A DNA stretch of 13,942 nucleotides from Candidatus Njordarchaeum guaymasense (GCA_030587605.1 JAUQYT010000262.1:1-13942); one strand, 5' to 3'. Positions 1 through 7,077 are shown, numbered from the stretch's first letter. Notes: a model not told the origin generated them from the sequence alone. Program-made: numbers and translations.

Positions 1-551
1 ACCTGCAAGTCGTGCACCGTTGTCCCTATGGGAGTTTCTTCATTTAGACAGTTGAACTCTCGAAGAAGTCCGTACTCGAGATCGGAGTAGCCTCCTCCTT
101 TGCCCACTCTTCCGCCATTGAGGGAAACAGCGACAGAACCTGTAACCTTGAAGTCTATCCTGATGGCAGGTGGACCAACACGCCTACCATATTTGAAGGC
201 CCCTGATATTGTGGAAGCCTCTGCATAGTGTTTCGAACTAATCCTGGATGGATCCAATAGAATGAAATCTTCTCTAAGGCGTGGCGAAGCCATCACGAGG
301 GTCTTGCCCTCCTTCAGGACGTTCCAGCGAACCGATCGCTGAGGAGAATCAGGGCAACAGAAGACGGTTTTAGCCTTCTGGAAGACATCCATTGCACAGA
401 GTTTTTGAGCTGCCGCCTCCGCCCCCACGAAATTGGGTATTCTGCCGTATACCGGCTTGGGAAAACGAGCAACGTTTGCCTGCTCCATCTGAGACCATAT
501 TCTTTTGCGAATATCCTGTTTCTGCCTCCTGACCGTATCATTGTCTTTCAT
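1..551 (-). CDS. MTHFSD-like 5-formyltetrahydrofolate cyclo-ligase family protein, C-terminus cut by window edge
   Basis: The frame is open from an ATG at 551 to the window edge, giving 183 residues without a stop, and the C-terminus lies outside. The N-terminal half is basic and contains RKRIWSQME, as seen in cyclo-ligase relatives. The diagnostic part is near residues 145-165, with GSVAVSLNGGRVGKGGGYSD followed by LEYGLLRE and later ETPIGTTVHD. This matches the MTHFSD branch (methenyltetrahydrofolate synthase domain proteins), in which a G-x-G-K-G-x-G-Y/F-x-D loop replaces the cyclo-ligase nucleotide loop. True cyclo-ligases convert 5-formyl-THF to methenyl-THF using ATP; the substrate of the MTHFSD branch is not settled, so I assign the family only. 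It lies 35 bases downstream of the SIS gene on the same strand, so co-transcription is possible. The ribosome site is weak. Confidence 0.8.
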   Translation of the reverse strand, partial: MKDNDTVRRQKQDIRKRIWSQMEQANVARFPKPVYGRIPNFVGAEAAAQKLCAMDVFQKAKTVFCCPDSPQRSVRWNVLKEGKTLVMASPRLREDFILLDPSRISSKHYAEASTISGAFKYGRRVGPPAIRIDFKVTGSVAVSLNGGRVGKGGGYSDLEYGLLREFNCLNEETPIGTTVHDLQ

Positions 552-586
552 CGAGATCGTCTCTCATGTGGGAATGCATGACTCTT

Positions 587-1621
587 CTAGGTTGTAGTGG
601 TTGTCTTTGTGAGGCTTCTCGGGTTGTCAGGGTCTATGCCTTTCTTTATGGCGATGTTGGCTGCCAGGAGTTGAAGTGGAACTATGTTCGGTATCGGGGT
701 TAAGTTGTAGTTTGTTGGTTGGATCGATATGGTTGAGACTGCTCGGTCTCCAATTGTGATTGTCACGGCGCCCATTGATTTGAGGTCTTCGAGTAGTCTG
801 AGAGTTGTTTGATCGTATTCAGCTGAGGTGGTCAATGCGATTACTGGAGTCCCGTCTTCCACTAATGCCTTGGGGCCATGTCTGAACTCCGAAGAGGGAA
901 ATGCTTCAGCGTGCACTATGGCTACCTCCTTGAGCTTCAAGCTTGCTTCGAGGGCAGTTGCGTAGTTCGGTCCTCGCCCCAAGAGAAAAACCGCTTCTTT
1001 GCTTTTCAAATCGTCCGATATCTTTCTGACTTTTCCTTCCGATGTCTTTATGGTTTCCTTTACGATCTCAGGAATCTTCTGGAGTTCTGAAACTGCGTGT
1101 TCCTTTCCTCCGAGCGTCACCCCTATGCTGAACAGTCCAGCAAGCAGCGCCGTATAGGTTTTCGTCATTGGGACCGCTAGTTCCTTTCCAGCCTTTGTTA
1201 AGATGGTTGTCTCGCAGATTTCTGCAAGTGTGCTTTTCGCTTCATTTGTGATTGCAAGCACTATGCATTCATCCTTTAGCGCTTGCTTGACTGCTGTGAG
1301 CACGTCACCTGTTTCACCTGACTGAGAGATGGCAATGACAATGTCACCTTTTTTTCTCATCTCGAAATCCCTGAACTCTGACGCGGGACATGCAATACTT
1401 GGAATACCTGCAAAAGCTCTGATGGCATGCTTACCTGCTATTGCGGCGTAGTAGGATGTTCCGCAACCTATGAGGAATACTGATCCTAGCTTTCTTATCG
1501 CCTTCTCACCGAATACCGGTTTGATGTCTTCGGCTTGTTTGAGGGTTGACTCTATTGTTTTCCTGAGAGTTTCAGGCTGTTCTCTGATTTCACTCAACAT
1601 CTTGACTCTATCAGTTGACAA
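587..1621 (-). CDS. Two-SIS-domain sugar-phosphate isomerase/deaminase (GlmS isomerase-domain type)
   Basis: The 344-residue protein corresponds to the C-terminal isomerase half of GlmS and lacks the N-terminal glutamine amidotransferase domain. SIS domain 1 shows IGCGTSYYAAIAGK (about 51-64), ASEFRDFE (80-87) and the phosphosugar loop SQSGETGD (99-106). SIS domain 2 shows GRGPNYATALEASLKLKE and HAEAFPSSEFRHGP, retaining the positions of the GlmS catalytic Glu and ring-opening His. The C-terminal SLTKTTTTT keeps the Lys position of the GlmS LAKSVTVE tail. It probably acts on a 6-phosphosugar such as glucosamine-6-phosphate. Archaeal GlmD deaminases have this architecture, so deamination is at least as likely as amidotransfer. 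The start is TTG, with GAGGTG about 12 bases upstream and GGGGGA close to the codon. It begins 19 bases after the end of the M20 gene, consistent with one transcript. Confidence 0.85.
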   Translation of the reverse strand: MSTDRVKMLSEIREQPETLRKTIESTLKQAEDIKPVFGEKAIRKLGSVFLIGCGTSYYAAIAGKHAIRAFAGIPSIACPASEFRDFEMRKKGDIVIAISQSGETGDVLTAVKQALKDECIVLAITNEAKSTLAEICETTILTKAGKELAVPMTKTYTALLAGLFSIGVTLGGKEHAVSELQKIPEIVKETIKTSEGKVRKISDDLKSKEAVFLLGRGPNYATALEASLKLKEVAIVHAEAFPSSEFRHGPKALVEDGTPVIALTTSAEYDQTTLRLLEDLKSMGAVTITIGDRAVSTISIQPTNYNLTPIPNIVPLQLLAANIAIKKGIDPDNPRSLTKTTTTT

Positions 1622-1640
1622 TTCCCCCGTGACACCTCGT

Positions 1641-2930
1641 TTATCTGCACCAAGTCGCTATGGTTGCAGCAATGACTTTGGTGGCGTCTATCAGTTCTTG
1701 AATCTCAACGTATTCATCTACCTGGTGGGCTGATTTCTCTACGTCTCCAGGGCCAAAAATCACTGCGGGAGTGTTGTGGGTGTTCAGGTGATACATGTCA
1801 CTCCAAGCTTGAAGACCAACAACTTTGGGAACATGTCCATCAAAGAGCATTCCGTAGGCAGCCTTGATTGTTGATATCAAAGGATGCTGAACCGGGATAC
1901 TTGAAGGTGGTAGATCGTAGAGAAACTGTACTCTTGGAGGATGTAGCTTCAGCCAAGGGTCTCGCTCAGAGGAACTTAGGATCCATTTTTCCACCTGCTT
2001 CTTGACTCTTGACCCCGCGCCCTCCTTATCGACCTCGTTTGGCAGGTACTTTACGTCTACGTCGATAGTGCATTTCGCTGGAACCATATTCACTTGTTCT
2101 CCAGCTTGAAACTTCCCTGCTAGGATGATTGGTTTCTGCAGTAGAGGGTGGCGTTTAGCATGGGTTCTACGCCACTTCTCGAGACGTGATAATTCATGGA
2201 GAATTTCGACCCCCTTATCCAAAGCGCTTACACCCTTGTCTTTGCTAGAGGCGTGGACGGCTTTTCCGGTTACTTCTATTCGTCCTATCAGCACCCCTCT
2301 GTGAGCGCAGCATATTTCCATCTTACTGGGTTCTGCCACTATTGCCGCATCGGCTGAGTATCCCTCAACCGCGCATGCAAGACTGCCGTTGCCACCGCCT
2401 TCCTCGTCAACGGCGCTCTCAAAGATTACTTTGCCCTGAATTCCTTGGACTGCTTTTGCGAATTCAACTCCCATTAGCATTGCAGTTAAGCCACCCTTCA
2501 TGTCGGCGGCTCCCCTGCCGTAGATCCTTCCTCCGTCTATTTCCGCGTGAAATGGATTGTGCTTCCATAATTCGAGTGGGTCCGGAGTAACGGTGTCGAT
2601 GTGCCCATTCAATACGATTGATTTTCCGTTGCCGCTTCCCAGCGTTGCGACAACGTTTGGGCGTCCTGCATACCTATCGGTCCAATCCCCAGGTGGCACA
2701 TATCCTTTTAACTTGCTCAGTTTGCCTTCGTCAGGTTCAAACAGGGTTATTTCTTTGAAACCTACTTCGCGCAGTTTTTTCACGATATACTCTTGTCCTT
2801 GCTTCTCTTTTCCAACCTTTAGCGGTGGATTGTTTGTGGTGTCAATTCTGATGAGGTCTCGGCAAACCTGGACTATTTCATCCTTGTTCCTGTCAATCAC
2901 TTTGAAGATTTTCAATACTAGGTCTTTCAA
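1641..2930 (-). CDS. M20 family metallopeptidase (ArgE/DapE/CPG2-like deacylase)
   Basis: The 429-residue protein has the full M20 set of metal and catalytic residues: HID (H110, D112), GAADMKGG with bridging D143, DEEGGG with catalytic E176 and metal E177, AEPSK with E200, and KSAH with H402 near the C-terminus. The lid/dimerisation domain lies between, starting near residue 210 (AHRGVLIG) with conserved H226 in GKAVHAS. These enzymes use two zinc ions to hydrolyse N-acyl or peptide bonds in the cytoplasm. Substrate cannot be fixed from sequence; acetylornithine deacetylase, succinyl-diaminopimelate desuccinylase and dipeptidase all fit. No arginine or lysine genes are adjacent to decide. 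The start is TTG with a poor ribosome site. The gene lies downstream of the HtrA gene with 174 bases between them, and 19 bases upstream of the SIS gene. Confidence 0.88.
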   Translation of the reverse strand: MKDLVLKIFKVIDRNKDEIVQVCRDLIRIDTTNNPPLKVGKEKQGQEYIVKKLREVGFKEITLFEPDEGKLSKLKGYVPPGDWTDRYAGRPNVVATLGSGNGKSIVLNGHIDTVTPDPLELWKHNPFHAEIDGGRIYGRGAADMKGGLTAMLMGVEFAKAVQGIQGKVIFESAVDEEGGGNGSLACAVEGYSADAAIVAEPSKMEICCAHRGVLIGRIEVTGKAVHASSKDKGVSALDKGVEILHELSRLEKWRRTHAKRHPLLQKPIILAGKFQAGEQVNMVPAKCTIDVDVKYLPNEVDKEGAGSRVKKQVEKWILSSSERDPWLKLHPPRVQFLYDLPPSSIPVQHPLISTIKAAYGMLFDGHVPKVVGLQAWSDMYHLNTHNTPAVIFGPGDVEKSAHQVDEYVEIQELIDATKVIAATIATWCR

Positions 2931-2933
2931 TGC

Positions 2934-3104
2934 TCAACGCCACTGGACTTCTCTGTCGGCATAATAGGTGAGCAGGGGGAATGAGGAGGGGAGCGAATAT
3001 CGCGGGTCGAAGCTGGCGAGACACTGGATGCCGATGAAGACAATTACGACGTTCTTGAGACCTAACAGAAAATCGAGGCCGTCAAGAAAGAAGTGGAACG
3101 GTTT
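2934..3104 (-). other. In-frame open extension after the htrA amber stop, up to the M20 gene
   Basis: Directly after the TAG stop of the protease gene the same frame stays open for 56 codons. It closes with TGA at 2936-2934, only three bases before the TTG start of the M20 gene. The translation has a hydrophobic run, FLLGLKNVVIVFIGIQCLA, then a polar tail ending in ADREVQWR. It contains no ATG, GTG or TTG codon, so it could be expressed only by read-through or from a rare start. The complementary plus strand, in the same register (2985-3107), reads as acidic and charged segments such as DADEDNYDVLE and KIEAVKKEVERFL, interrupted by a single TAA at 3063. Either reading may be chance or a gene remnant. 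TAG ends at least four other genes here, so general amber suppression is unlikely. Confidence 0.3.
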
Positions 3105-4055
3105 CTATAGTTCTGCTGGCGGCGCTGCAAGCGTTGCGGTAATCTGTCCCTTCCGCTTTCCCCGTATGACCGTCAAAGAGATCTCATCACCGACATCCTT
3201 GTCCTCAAGGTACTTCACAAGGCTGGACATGGATTTGAGTTCGTTGTCGTCAACTGCGACTATGACGTCTCCTGGCGCTACCCCAGCTTCGTCAGCAGGG
3301 CTCCCACGGAAAACTCTGGCGACTAATATTCCTCTTGACACGCTCAGACGATAGTAGTTGGCTATGCTTTCATTGATGTCTGTGCCTACTAAGCCCAGCC
3401 AAGGCTTCTTGTATGTTCCATATTTTAGGACTCTGTCGAGAACTCTTTTCGCTGCGTTGATGGGAATTGCGAACCCTATGCCTTGAGCGAATGGGATGAT
3501 CGCTGTGTTGATGGCTATTACCCTGGCGTTGAGGTCTATGAGGGGACCTCCACTGTTTCCTGGGTTTATTGCGGCGTCTGTCTGGACAAGGTTCTCAAGA
3601 CTTCCTCTGTCAGACTGAATGGATCTGTTCACGGCGCTTATGACGCCTTTGGTTACTGTTGCCCCTCCAGTCAAGCGGAAGGGAACTCCCACGGCGATGG
3701 CTGTCTGCCCCGTTTTGAGCTTGTCTGAATCGCCAAGCTCTGCCACAGGTAGACCTTTTGCGTCAACCTTGATTACGGCACTGTCGATCGCCGGATCTTC
3801 TCCGACAACTTTTCCGTCCAAGACCTTCCCATCATGGAGCCAAATCTGTATCCGTTTGGCTCCAGCAACAACATGTCTACTCGTCATTATGTACCCTTTT
3901 GGATCTACTATCAGGCCCGAGCCTACACCCTCAACAGGATGGGCCCTCAGAAAGTAGTCCTCAACAAGCTGAACCGTGCTAACCATCACTACACTTGGTA
4001 AGATTTTCTCGCTAGCCTTGATGACAGCATCTTCTTCAGACAACTTTTGGTTCAC
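3105..4055 (-). CDS. htrA: Cytoplasmic HtrA/DegP-type serine protease with one PDZ domain
   Basis: The 316-residue protein has a trypsin-like fold (about 15-215) with triad His61 in TSRHVVAG, Asp91 in PAIDSAVIKV and Ser168 in NPGNSGGPL. One PDZ domain follows (about 230-310), with GILVARVFRGSPADEAGV and PGDVIVAVDD. HtrA proteases degrade or refold damaged proteins as trimers or larger cages, with the PDZ domain recruiting unfolded C-termini. Most family members are exported, but this one begins MNQKLSEEDAVIKASEKILP with no signal peptide or membrane helix, so it should act inside the cell unless read-through supplies the hydrophobic extension downstream. The start is GTG (4055), supported by GAGGG six bases upstream. 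It is divergent from the intein-bearing iscU gene and shares a 286-base intergenic region with it. Confidence 0.9.
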   Translation of the reverse strand: MNQKLSEEDAVIKASEKILPSVVMVSTVQLVEDYFLRAHPVEGVGSGLIVDPKGYIMTSRHVVAGAKRIQIWLHDGKVLDGKVVGEDPAIDSAVIKVDAKGLPVAELGDSDKLKTGQTAIAVGVPFRLTGGATVTKGVISAVNRSIQSDRGSLENLVQTDAAINPGNSGGPLIDLNARVIAINTAIIPFAQGIGFAIPINAAKRVLDRVLKYGTYKKPWLGLVGTDINESIANYYRLSVSRGILVARVFRGSPADEAGVAPGDVIVAVDDNELKSMSSLVKYLEDKDVGDEISLTVIRGKRKGQITATLAAPPAEL

Positions 4056-4120
4056 TCCTCGCCCTCATTTATGGTATCTTTCTGAAGTCTACCGTAATGC
4101 CTTCTTCCTTTTATTCCTTA

Positions 4121-4130
4121 TTATAAATAT
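4121..4130 (-). promoter_or_regulatory. TATA-like box for the htrA gene
   Basis: Read on the minus strand the site is ATATTTATAA, preceded by purine-rich TCTGGAA that could serve as a BRE. Initiation about 25 bases downstream (near 4098) would leave a leader of roughly 40 bases before the GTG at 4055. The surrounding T/A-rich patch is the most AT-rich part of the divergent region. Assigned by pattern only. Confidence 0.4.
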
Positions 4131-4280
4131 TTCCAGAAGAATCCGCGTAGTTCATTCTCTTACCCAAAATACGGATTGTGAACGACGGAAGAAGTTGAAT
4201 AGGCTGCCTGAGCATCTTAACGCATTATAGAGATATGCATTTGAACGCACTGAATTCACAAATTGCAGAAGATACAAGCA

Positions 4281-4290
4281 TTAAGTTATT
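4281..4290 (+). promoter_or_regulatory. Possible TATA-like element for iscU
   Basis: The sequence TTAAGTTATT lies about 52 bases before the TTG start of iscU. Initiation near 4312 would give a leader of about 30 bases containing the ribosome site. The match to an archaeal TATA box is weak, and a second AT-rich patch near 4225-4240 is an alternative. Confidence 0.22.
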
Positions 4291-4329
4291 AGGGAGAAAT
4301 AGTCTAAGGCTTTTAGTGGAATACTTCAG

Positions 4330-4335
4330 GGTGAG
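4330..4335 (+). promoter_or_regulatory. Ribosome binding site deciding the TTG start of iscU
   Basis: GGTGAG ends six bases before TTG at 4342. This supports the non-ATG start over the next in-frame ATG at residue 8. The upstream residues MLYSEKVMDHF also align with the normal IscU N-terminus (L-Y-x-x-x-V-x-D-H). Confidence 0.6.
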
Positions 4336-4341
4336 ATCATC

Positions 4342-5883
4342 TTGCTGTATAGCGAGAAAGTCATGGATCACTTTAGAAACCCACGCAACGTGGGAGAAAT
4401 CAAAGACGCTGACGGAATCGGCAAAGTTGGAAACCCCGTGTGCCTACTTGGCGACGAGAAGATCAGCCTGAATGACACATCTGTATGCATCAGCAACATC
4501 CCGAAAGAAGAGAGAGCCTTGAGCCACACTGGGGAGTACAGCAATATCCTCAACAGGTTCAGAAGAAGCTACAACGGCGAAATACTGACCTTGAGAAACA
4601 AACTTGGATCAGTTTCTCTGACCCCGGAGCACCTTGTTTTGGCCGTAAAACTCCCGAAGGGAGACAAGTTTCTCAGGACAAAGGGCAAAAAAACTCTAGA
4701 CCATGATTGGTATCATGCAAGCGAGTTGAAGAAAGGAGACATAGCTCTCTACCCGATCCTTAAGGAAACGAAGGATGCTGACTCTGTCGAAGTGGATGTG
4801 CCAAAATCGGAATATGATTTTAGGAGCGAAGAAATCCCCTCAAGAATCCCAATTGATGGAGACTTCCTGAGGCTTTGCGGATACTTCTTGTCTGAAGGTC
4901 ATGTAAAAGACAGTCCATCCAAGACCTACATTGGCTTCACGTTGAACATTAAAGAGAAAGCTATTGCCGAAGACATTAAGAACATTGGTGGAATGCTGTG
5001 GGGTATCGAACCAAAAACTAAAGAGAAACCAAAAGCAAGAAGCCTTGAGATATTCATCTATAATGCTACTTTGGCAAGATACTTTAAGAAGCTATTTGGC
5101 AAGCATGCAGAGCACAAGAAGATACCTCAGTTCATGATGCTGCTACCCCCAGAGAAGCAGAAGGAGTTAATAAAGGGGTTATGGCTGGGCGACGGTTACG
5201 TAAGCCTAAAGAGGGAGAGTCCTCGGGCAGGCTACTCTACGATATCCTACCAATTGGTACAACAACTAAAAATGCTACTTATGAGGCAGGAAATTGCTCA
5301 TTCACTCTACGTGGAAGCTGAGAAAACGAGGAGTGGCGTCAAGCATAAAGAAGCCTATAGAATTCATATAGGCGACAAGCAATCATTAAGAAAGTTATGC
5401 GGGATTCTTGGAATAGAGTTTAACTACGCCAAACCTGAAAAAATGCATTCTTGGTTTGACCGTAACTACTTCTACACCCCAATAACAAGCATCGAAAGTA
5501 GAACTGCTAGCACAGATGTCTACAATCTTGAAGTTGAGAATGCTCATTCGTTTACAGGTGAGGCATTCTGTCTCCACAATTGTGGGGACCTGATGTGGAT
5601 CTTCATCAAGGTCAGCAAGGATGCCAATGGCATAGAACGGCTATCTGACATAAAGTTCAAAACCTTTGGATGTGGTGCCGCGATAGCGACAAGCAGCATG
5701 GTGACAGAGCTGGCTAGAGGTAAAACGTTGGAGGAAGCCATGAAGATCACCCGAGAAGATGTCGCCACTAGCCTAGATGGGCTTCCACCAATCAAGATGC
5801 ACTGCAGCAACCTTGCAGCAGATGGACTGAGGGCGGCAATCGAAGATTACCTGAAGAAGAAAAAGGCGTCGCAGAAGAGCTAG
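4342..5883 (+). CDS. iscU: IscU/NifU-N iron-sulfur cluster scaffold, intein-containing precursor
   Basis: The 513-residue precursor splits into an N-extein (residues 1-33), an intein (34-413) and a C-extein (414-513). Joined, the exteins give a 133-residue IscU of normal length. The N-extein has LYSEKVMDHFRNPRNVGE and GKVGNPV. The C-extein begins CGDLMWIFIKV, then has FGCGAAIATSSM and KMHCSNLAADGL. In the spliced protein the cluster ligands would be Cys34, Asp36, Cys64, His107 and Cys108, closely matching E. coli IscU Cys37, Asp39, Cys63, His105 and Cys106. IscU assembles [2Fe-2S]/[4Fe-4S] clusters from cysteine desulfurase sulfur and hands them to apoproteins. No IscS, SufBC or ferredoxin gene is nearby. 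The gene stands alone on the plus strand, divergent from htrA and convergent with the thiF-type gene, 86 bases away. Unspliced protein has its first ligand Cys displaced by the intein and should be inactive. Confidence 0.95.
   Translation: MLYSEKVMDHFRNPRNVGEIKDADGIGKVGNPVCLLGDEKISLNDTSVCISNIPKEERALSHTGEYSNILNRFRRSYNGEILTLRNKLGSVSLTPEHLVLAVKLPKGDKFLRTKGKKTLDHDWYHASELKKGDIALYPILKETKDADSVEVDVPKSEYDFRSEEIPSRIPIDGDFLRLCGYFLSEGHVKDSPSKTYIGFTLNIKEKAIAEDIKNIGGMLWGIEPKTKEKPKARSLEIFIYNATLARYFKKLFGKHAEHKKIPQFMMLLPPEKQKELIKGLWLGDGYVSLKRESPRAGYSTISYQLVQQLKMLLMRQEIAHSLYVEAEKTRSGVKHKEAYRIHIGDKQSLRKLCGILGIEFNYAKPEKMHSWFDRNYFYTPITSIESRTASTDVYNLEVENAHSFTGEAFCLHNCGDLMWIFIKVSKDANGIERLSDIKFKTFGCGAAIATSSMVTELARGKTLEEAMKITREDVATSLDGLPPIKMHCSNLAADGLRAAIEDYLKKKKASQKS
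4441..5580 (+). mobile_element. Intein with LAGLIDADG homing endonuclease, inserted at the IscU active-site cysteine
   Basis: This 380-residue intein runs from precursor Cys34 to Asn413. Block A is CLLGDEKISL, with Cys1 as first nucleophile. Block B is VSLTPEHLVLAV, with the T-x-x-H motif (T94, H97). Block C (LRLCGYFLSEGHV, 176-188) and block E (LIKGLWLGDGYV, 276-287) are the two LAGLIDADG/DOD helices with acidic E185 and D284. Block D is the K-K-I-P segment near 259. Block F is VYNLEVENAHSFTG (393-406). Block G is FCLHN followed by +1 Cys414, with penultimate His412 and terminal Asn413. All residues for class 1 splicing are present, so it should be active. An extra Cys410 lies three residues before the terminal Asn. 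The reading frame is intact and the endonuclease acidic residues are retained, suggesting a mobile element that is recent or still under selection. Confidence 0.95.
4867..5301 (+). other. LAGLIDADG homing endonuclease domain within the intein
   Basis: Precursor residues 176-320 hold two DOD-type motifs about 100 residues apart, the spacing of a single-chain double-motif endonuclease. Each motif carries an acidic metal-binding residue (E185 and D284). Such enzymes cut the intein-less allele at the insertion site, here the iscU codons around GNPV-CGD. The first motif ends SEG instead of the usual DG, a common variant; catalytic activity is plausible but cannot be proven from sequence. Confidence 0.8.
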
Positions 5884-5935
5884 CAGTAGAGCCGTCTTCT
5901 CTTCCGATGTCTAACGGATAATTCGCGTTATTGCT

Positions 5936-5943
5936 CTTTTTCT
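5936..5943 (+). terminator. Possible T-tract terminator after iscU
   Basis: CTTTTTCT lies about 55 bases after the iscU stop, in the 86-base convergent space before the end of the thiF-type gene. Archaeal termination commonly needs only a T-run without a hairpin, and I see no strong hairpin here. Low-confidence call. Confidence 0.3.
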
Positions 5944-5969
5944 AACTGTTTAGGAAGATGTTACCATGT

Positions 5970-7049
5970 TCAGGGAGTCTGTTTGAGTAACCTTATGATC
6001 TCATCGTGGACGCGTTTGGCTTCGTCAGAATTCTTGACTCCCTTGATAAGCATGTTTCCGCCTTTCATTAAGCTAACAGAAACTTTGTCACTAATCTCCA
6101 GTGTGACCCCATAATCCGCTGCAATCTTTATCCTGTACTTCTGACTCAGTATCTTGCCGGTCTCCTTCATGTTCATCGAAACCTGTTCACGAGGTGTGAT
6201 CATGAAGGATTCCTTTCCACACAACTCAGTCACGCTATCTTCTTTCATTTCCAAAATCTTCTCTCGTTCGGGGCTAACTCGTTGTGCTTTGGCTGGTGGG
6301 CTCCCGCAGACTGGGCAATCTTTTCGTCTAGTAACGTTGAAGATGTCGAAGCTGGGTGAGGTCAGGTCGCAATAAAGAATCTTGTTGGCGAGAAGAGGTT
6401 TCCCTTTCAAGATTATTTCTAGAGTTTCGTTGACCTGGATGCTCGCGATTATGTTTATTATTGGCGGTATTACACCGACCATCTCACAAGTCGGGAGAGT
6501 GGCATCGTCAGCATTGCGAAACAAGCATTCCAAGCAAGGGGTTTCGCCTGGAACAATCGTGGTAGCATTTCCACACGTTTCAATTGCCCCGCCAAATACG
6601 TACGGTATCTTGTGTTTGACGCAGGCCTTGTTCACTGCGAATCTCGGCGAAAACCTATCGAACGCGTCGACGACGACATCCATACCCTTGACAAGATAAT
6701 CGGCATTATCTTCGCTTACAGATGTAGCTATCGGATCCACCTTGACCCTAGGGTTTAAATTCTGCAGCTTCTTTGCTGCAACTTCAACCTTAGGGTACCC
6801 CATCGAGCTGACATCGTACATCAGCTGTCTTTGAAGATTTGTCAGGTCGACAACGTCTCTGTCCACTATTCTTAGATAGCCCACTCCAATGCCCGCTAGT
6901 TGGAGGGATGAGACTGATCCAAGTCCTCCCAGTCCCATTACGCAAACTCTTGCGGACCTGACCTTAAGCTGTCCTTCCACGCCGAAACCTCTGAGGGCAA
7001 TCTGACGGGAGTACCGCTCAAGTTCGTCCTTACTTAGCGACAAGCTCAT
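5970..7049 (-). CDS. ThiF/MoeB/HesA-type E1 adenylyltransferase with extra C-terminal domain
   Basis: The 359-residue protein has an N-terminal E1 fold (about 1-260): RYSRQIALRGFG, the nucleotide loop GLGGLGS (39-45), NLQRQ with Arg74, zinc cysteines C172/C175 (PCLEC) and C255/C258 (CPVC), and a TCEMVGV segment with Cys188 at the usual catalytic cysteine position. Such enzymes adenylate the C-terminal Gly-Gly of ubiquitin-like sulfur carriers (ThiS, MoaD) for thiamine, molybdopterin or tRNA thiolation. The last ~95 residues form a separate small domain with ELCGKESF and GGNMLIKGVKNSDEAKRV, resembling the tail seen on archaeal MoeB/ThiF proteins. No carrier protein gene lies within the window. 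It is last in the leuC-leuD-ubiX-thiF run, 28 bases after ubiX, with GGGTGA directly before its ATG. Cofactor specificity is not decidable here. Confidence 0.88.
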   Translation of the reverse strand: MSLSLSKDELERYSRQIALRGFGVEGQLKVRSARVCVMGLGGLGSVSSLQLAGIGVGYLRIVDRDVVDLTNLQRQLMYDVSSMGYPKVEVAAKKLQNLNPRVKVDPIATSVSEDNADYLVKGMDVVVDAFDRFSPRFAVNKACVKHKIPYVFGGAIETCGNATTIVPGETPCLECLFRNADDATLPTCEMVGVIPPIINIIASIQVNETLEIILKGKPLLANKILYCDLTSPSFDIFNVTRRKDCPVCGSPPAKAQRVSPEREKILEMKEDSVTELCGKESFMITPREQVSMNMKETGKILSQKYRIKIAADYGVTLEISDKVSVSLMKGGNMLIKGVKNSDEAKRVHDEIIRLLKQTP

Positions 7050-7077
7050 TCACCCACGCTATTGAACCATATAACTC

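Noticed and set aside
314..541. 75-residue minus-strand open frame beginning MIRSGGRNRIFAKEYG
   Set aside because: It is a shadow of the MTHFSD-like gene, which reads through the same bases in another frame with recognisable family motifs up to the window edge.
4235..4471. Plus-strand open frame upstream of and overlapping iscU (MHLNALNSQ...)
   Set aside because: The composition is not protein-like, it overlaps the clear IscU N-terminus in another frame, and it has no good ribosome site.
4441..5580. Reading the insertion in iscU as a fused extra domain or a group I intron
   Set aside because: The frame is continuous and carries protein-splicing blocks A, B, F and G with Cys1, His-Asn and +1 Cys, so an intein explains it completely.
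5924..5936. An 11-base string CGTTATTGCTC that recurs near 9582
   Set aside because: Only two copies, in unrelated intergenic spots without symmetry; chance is sufficient.
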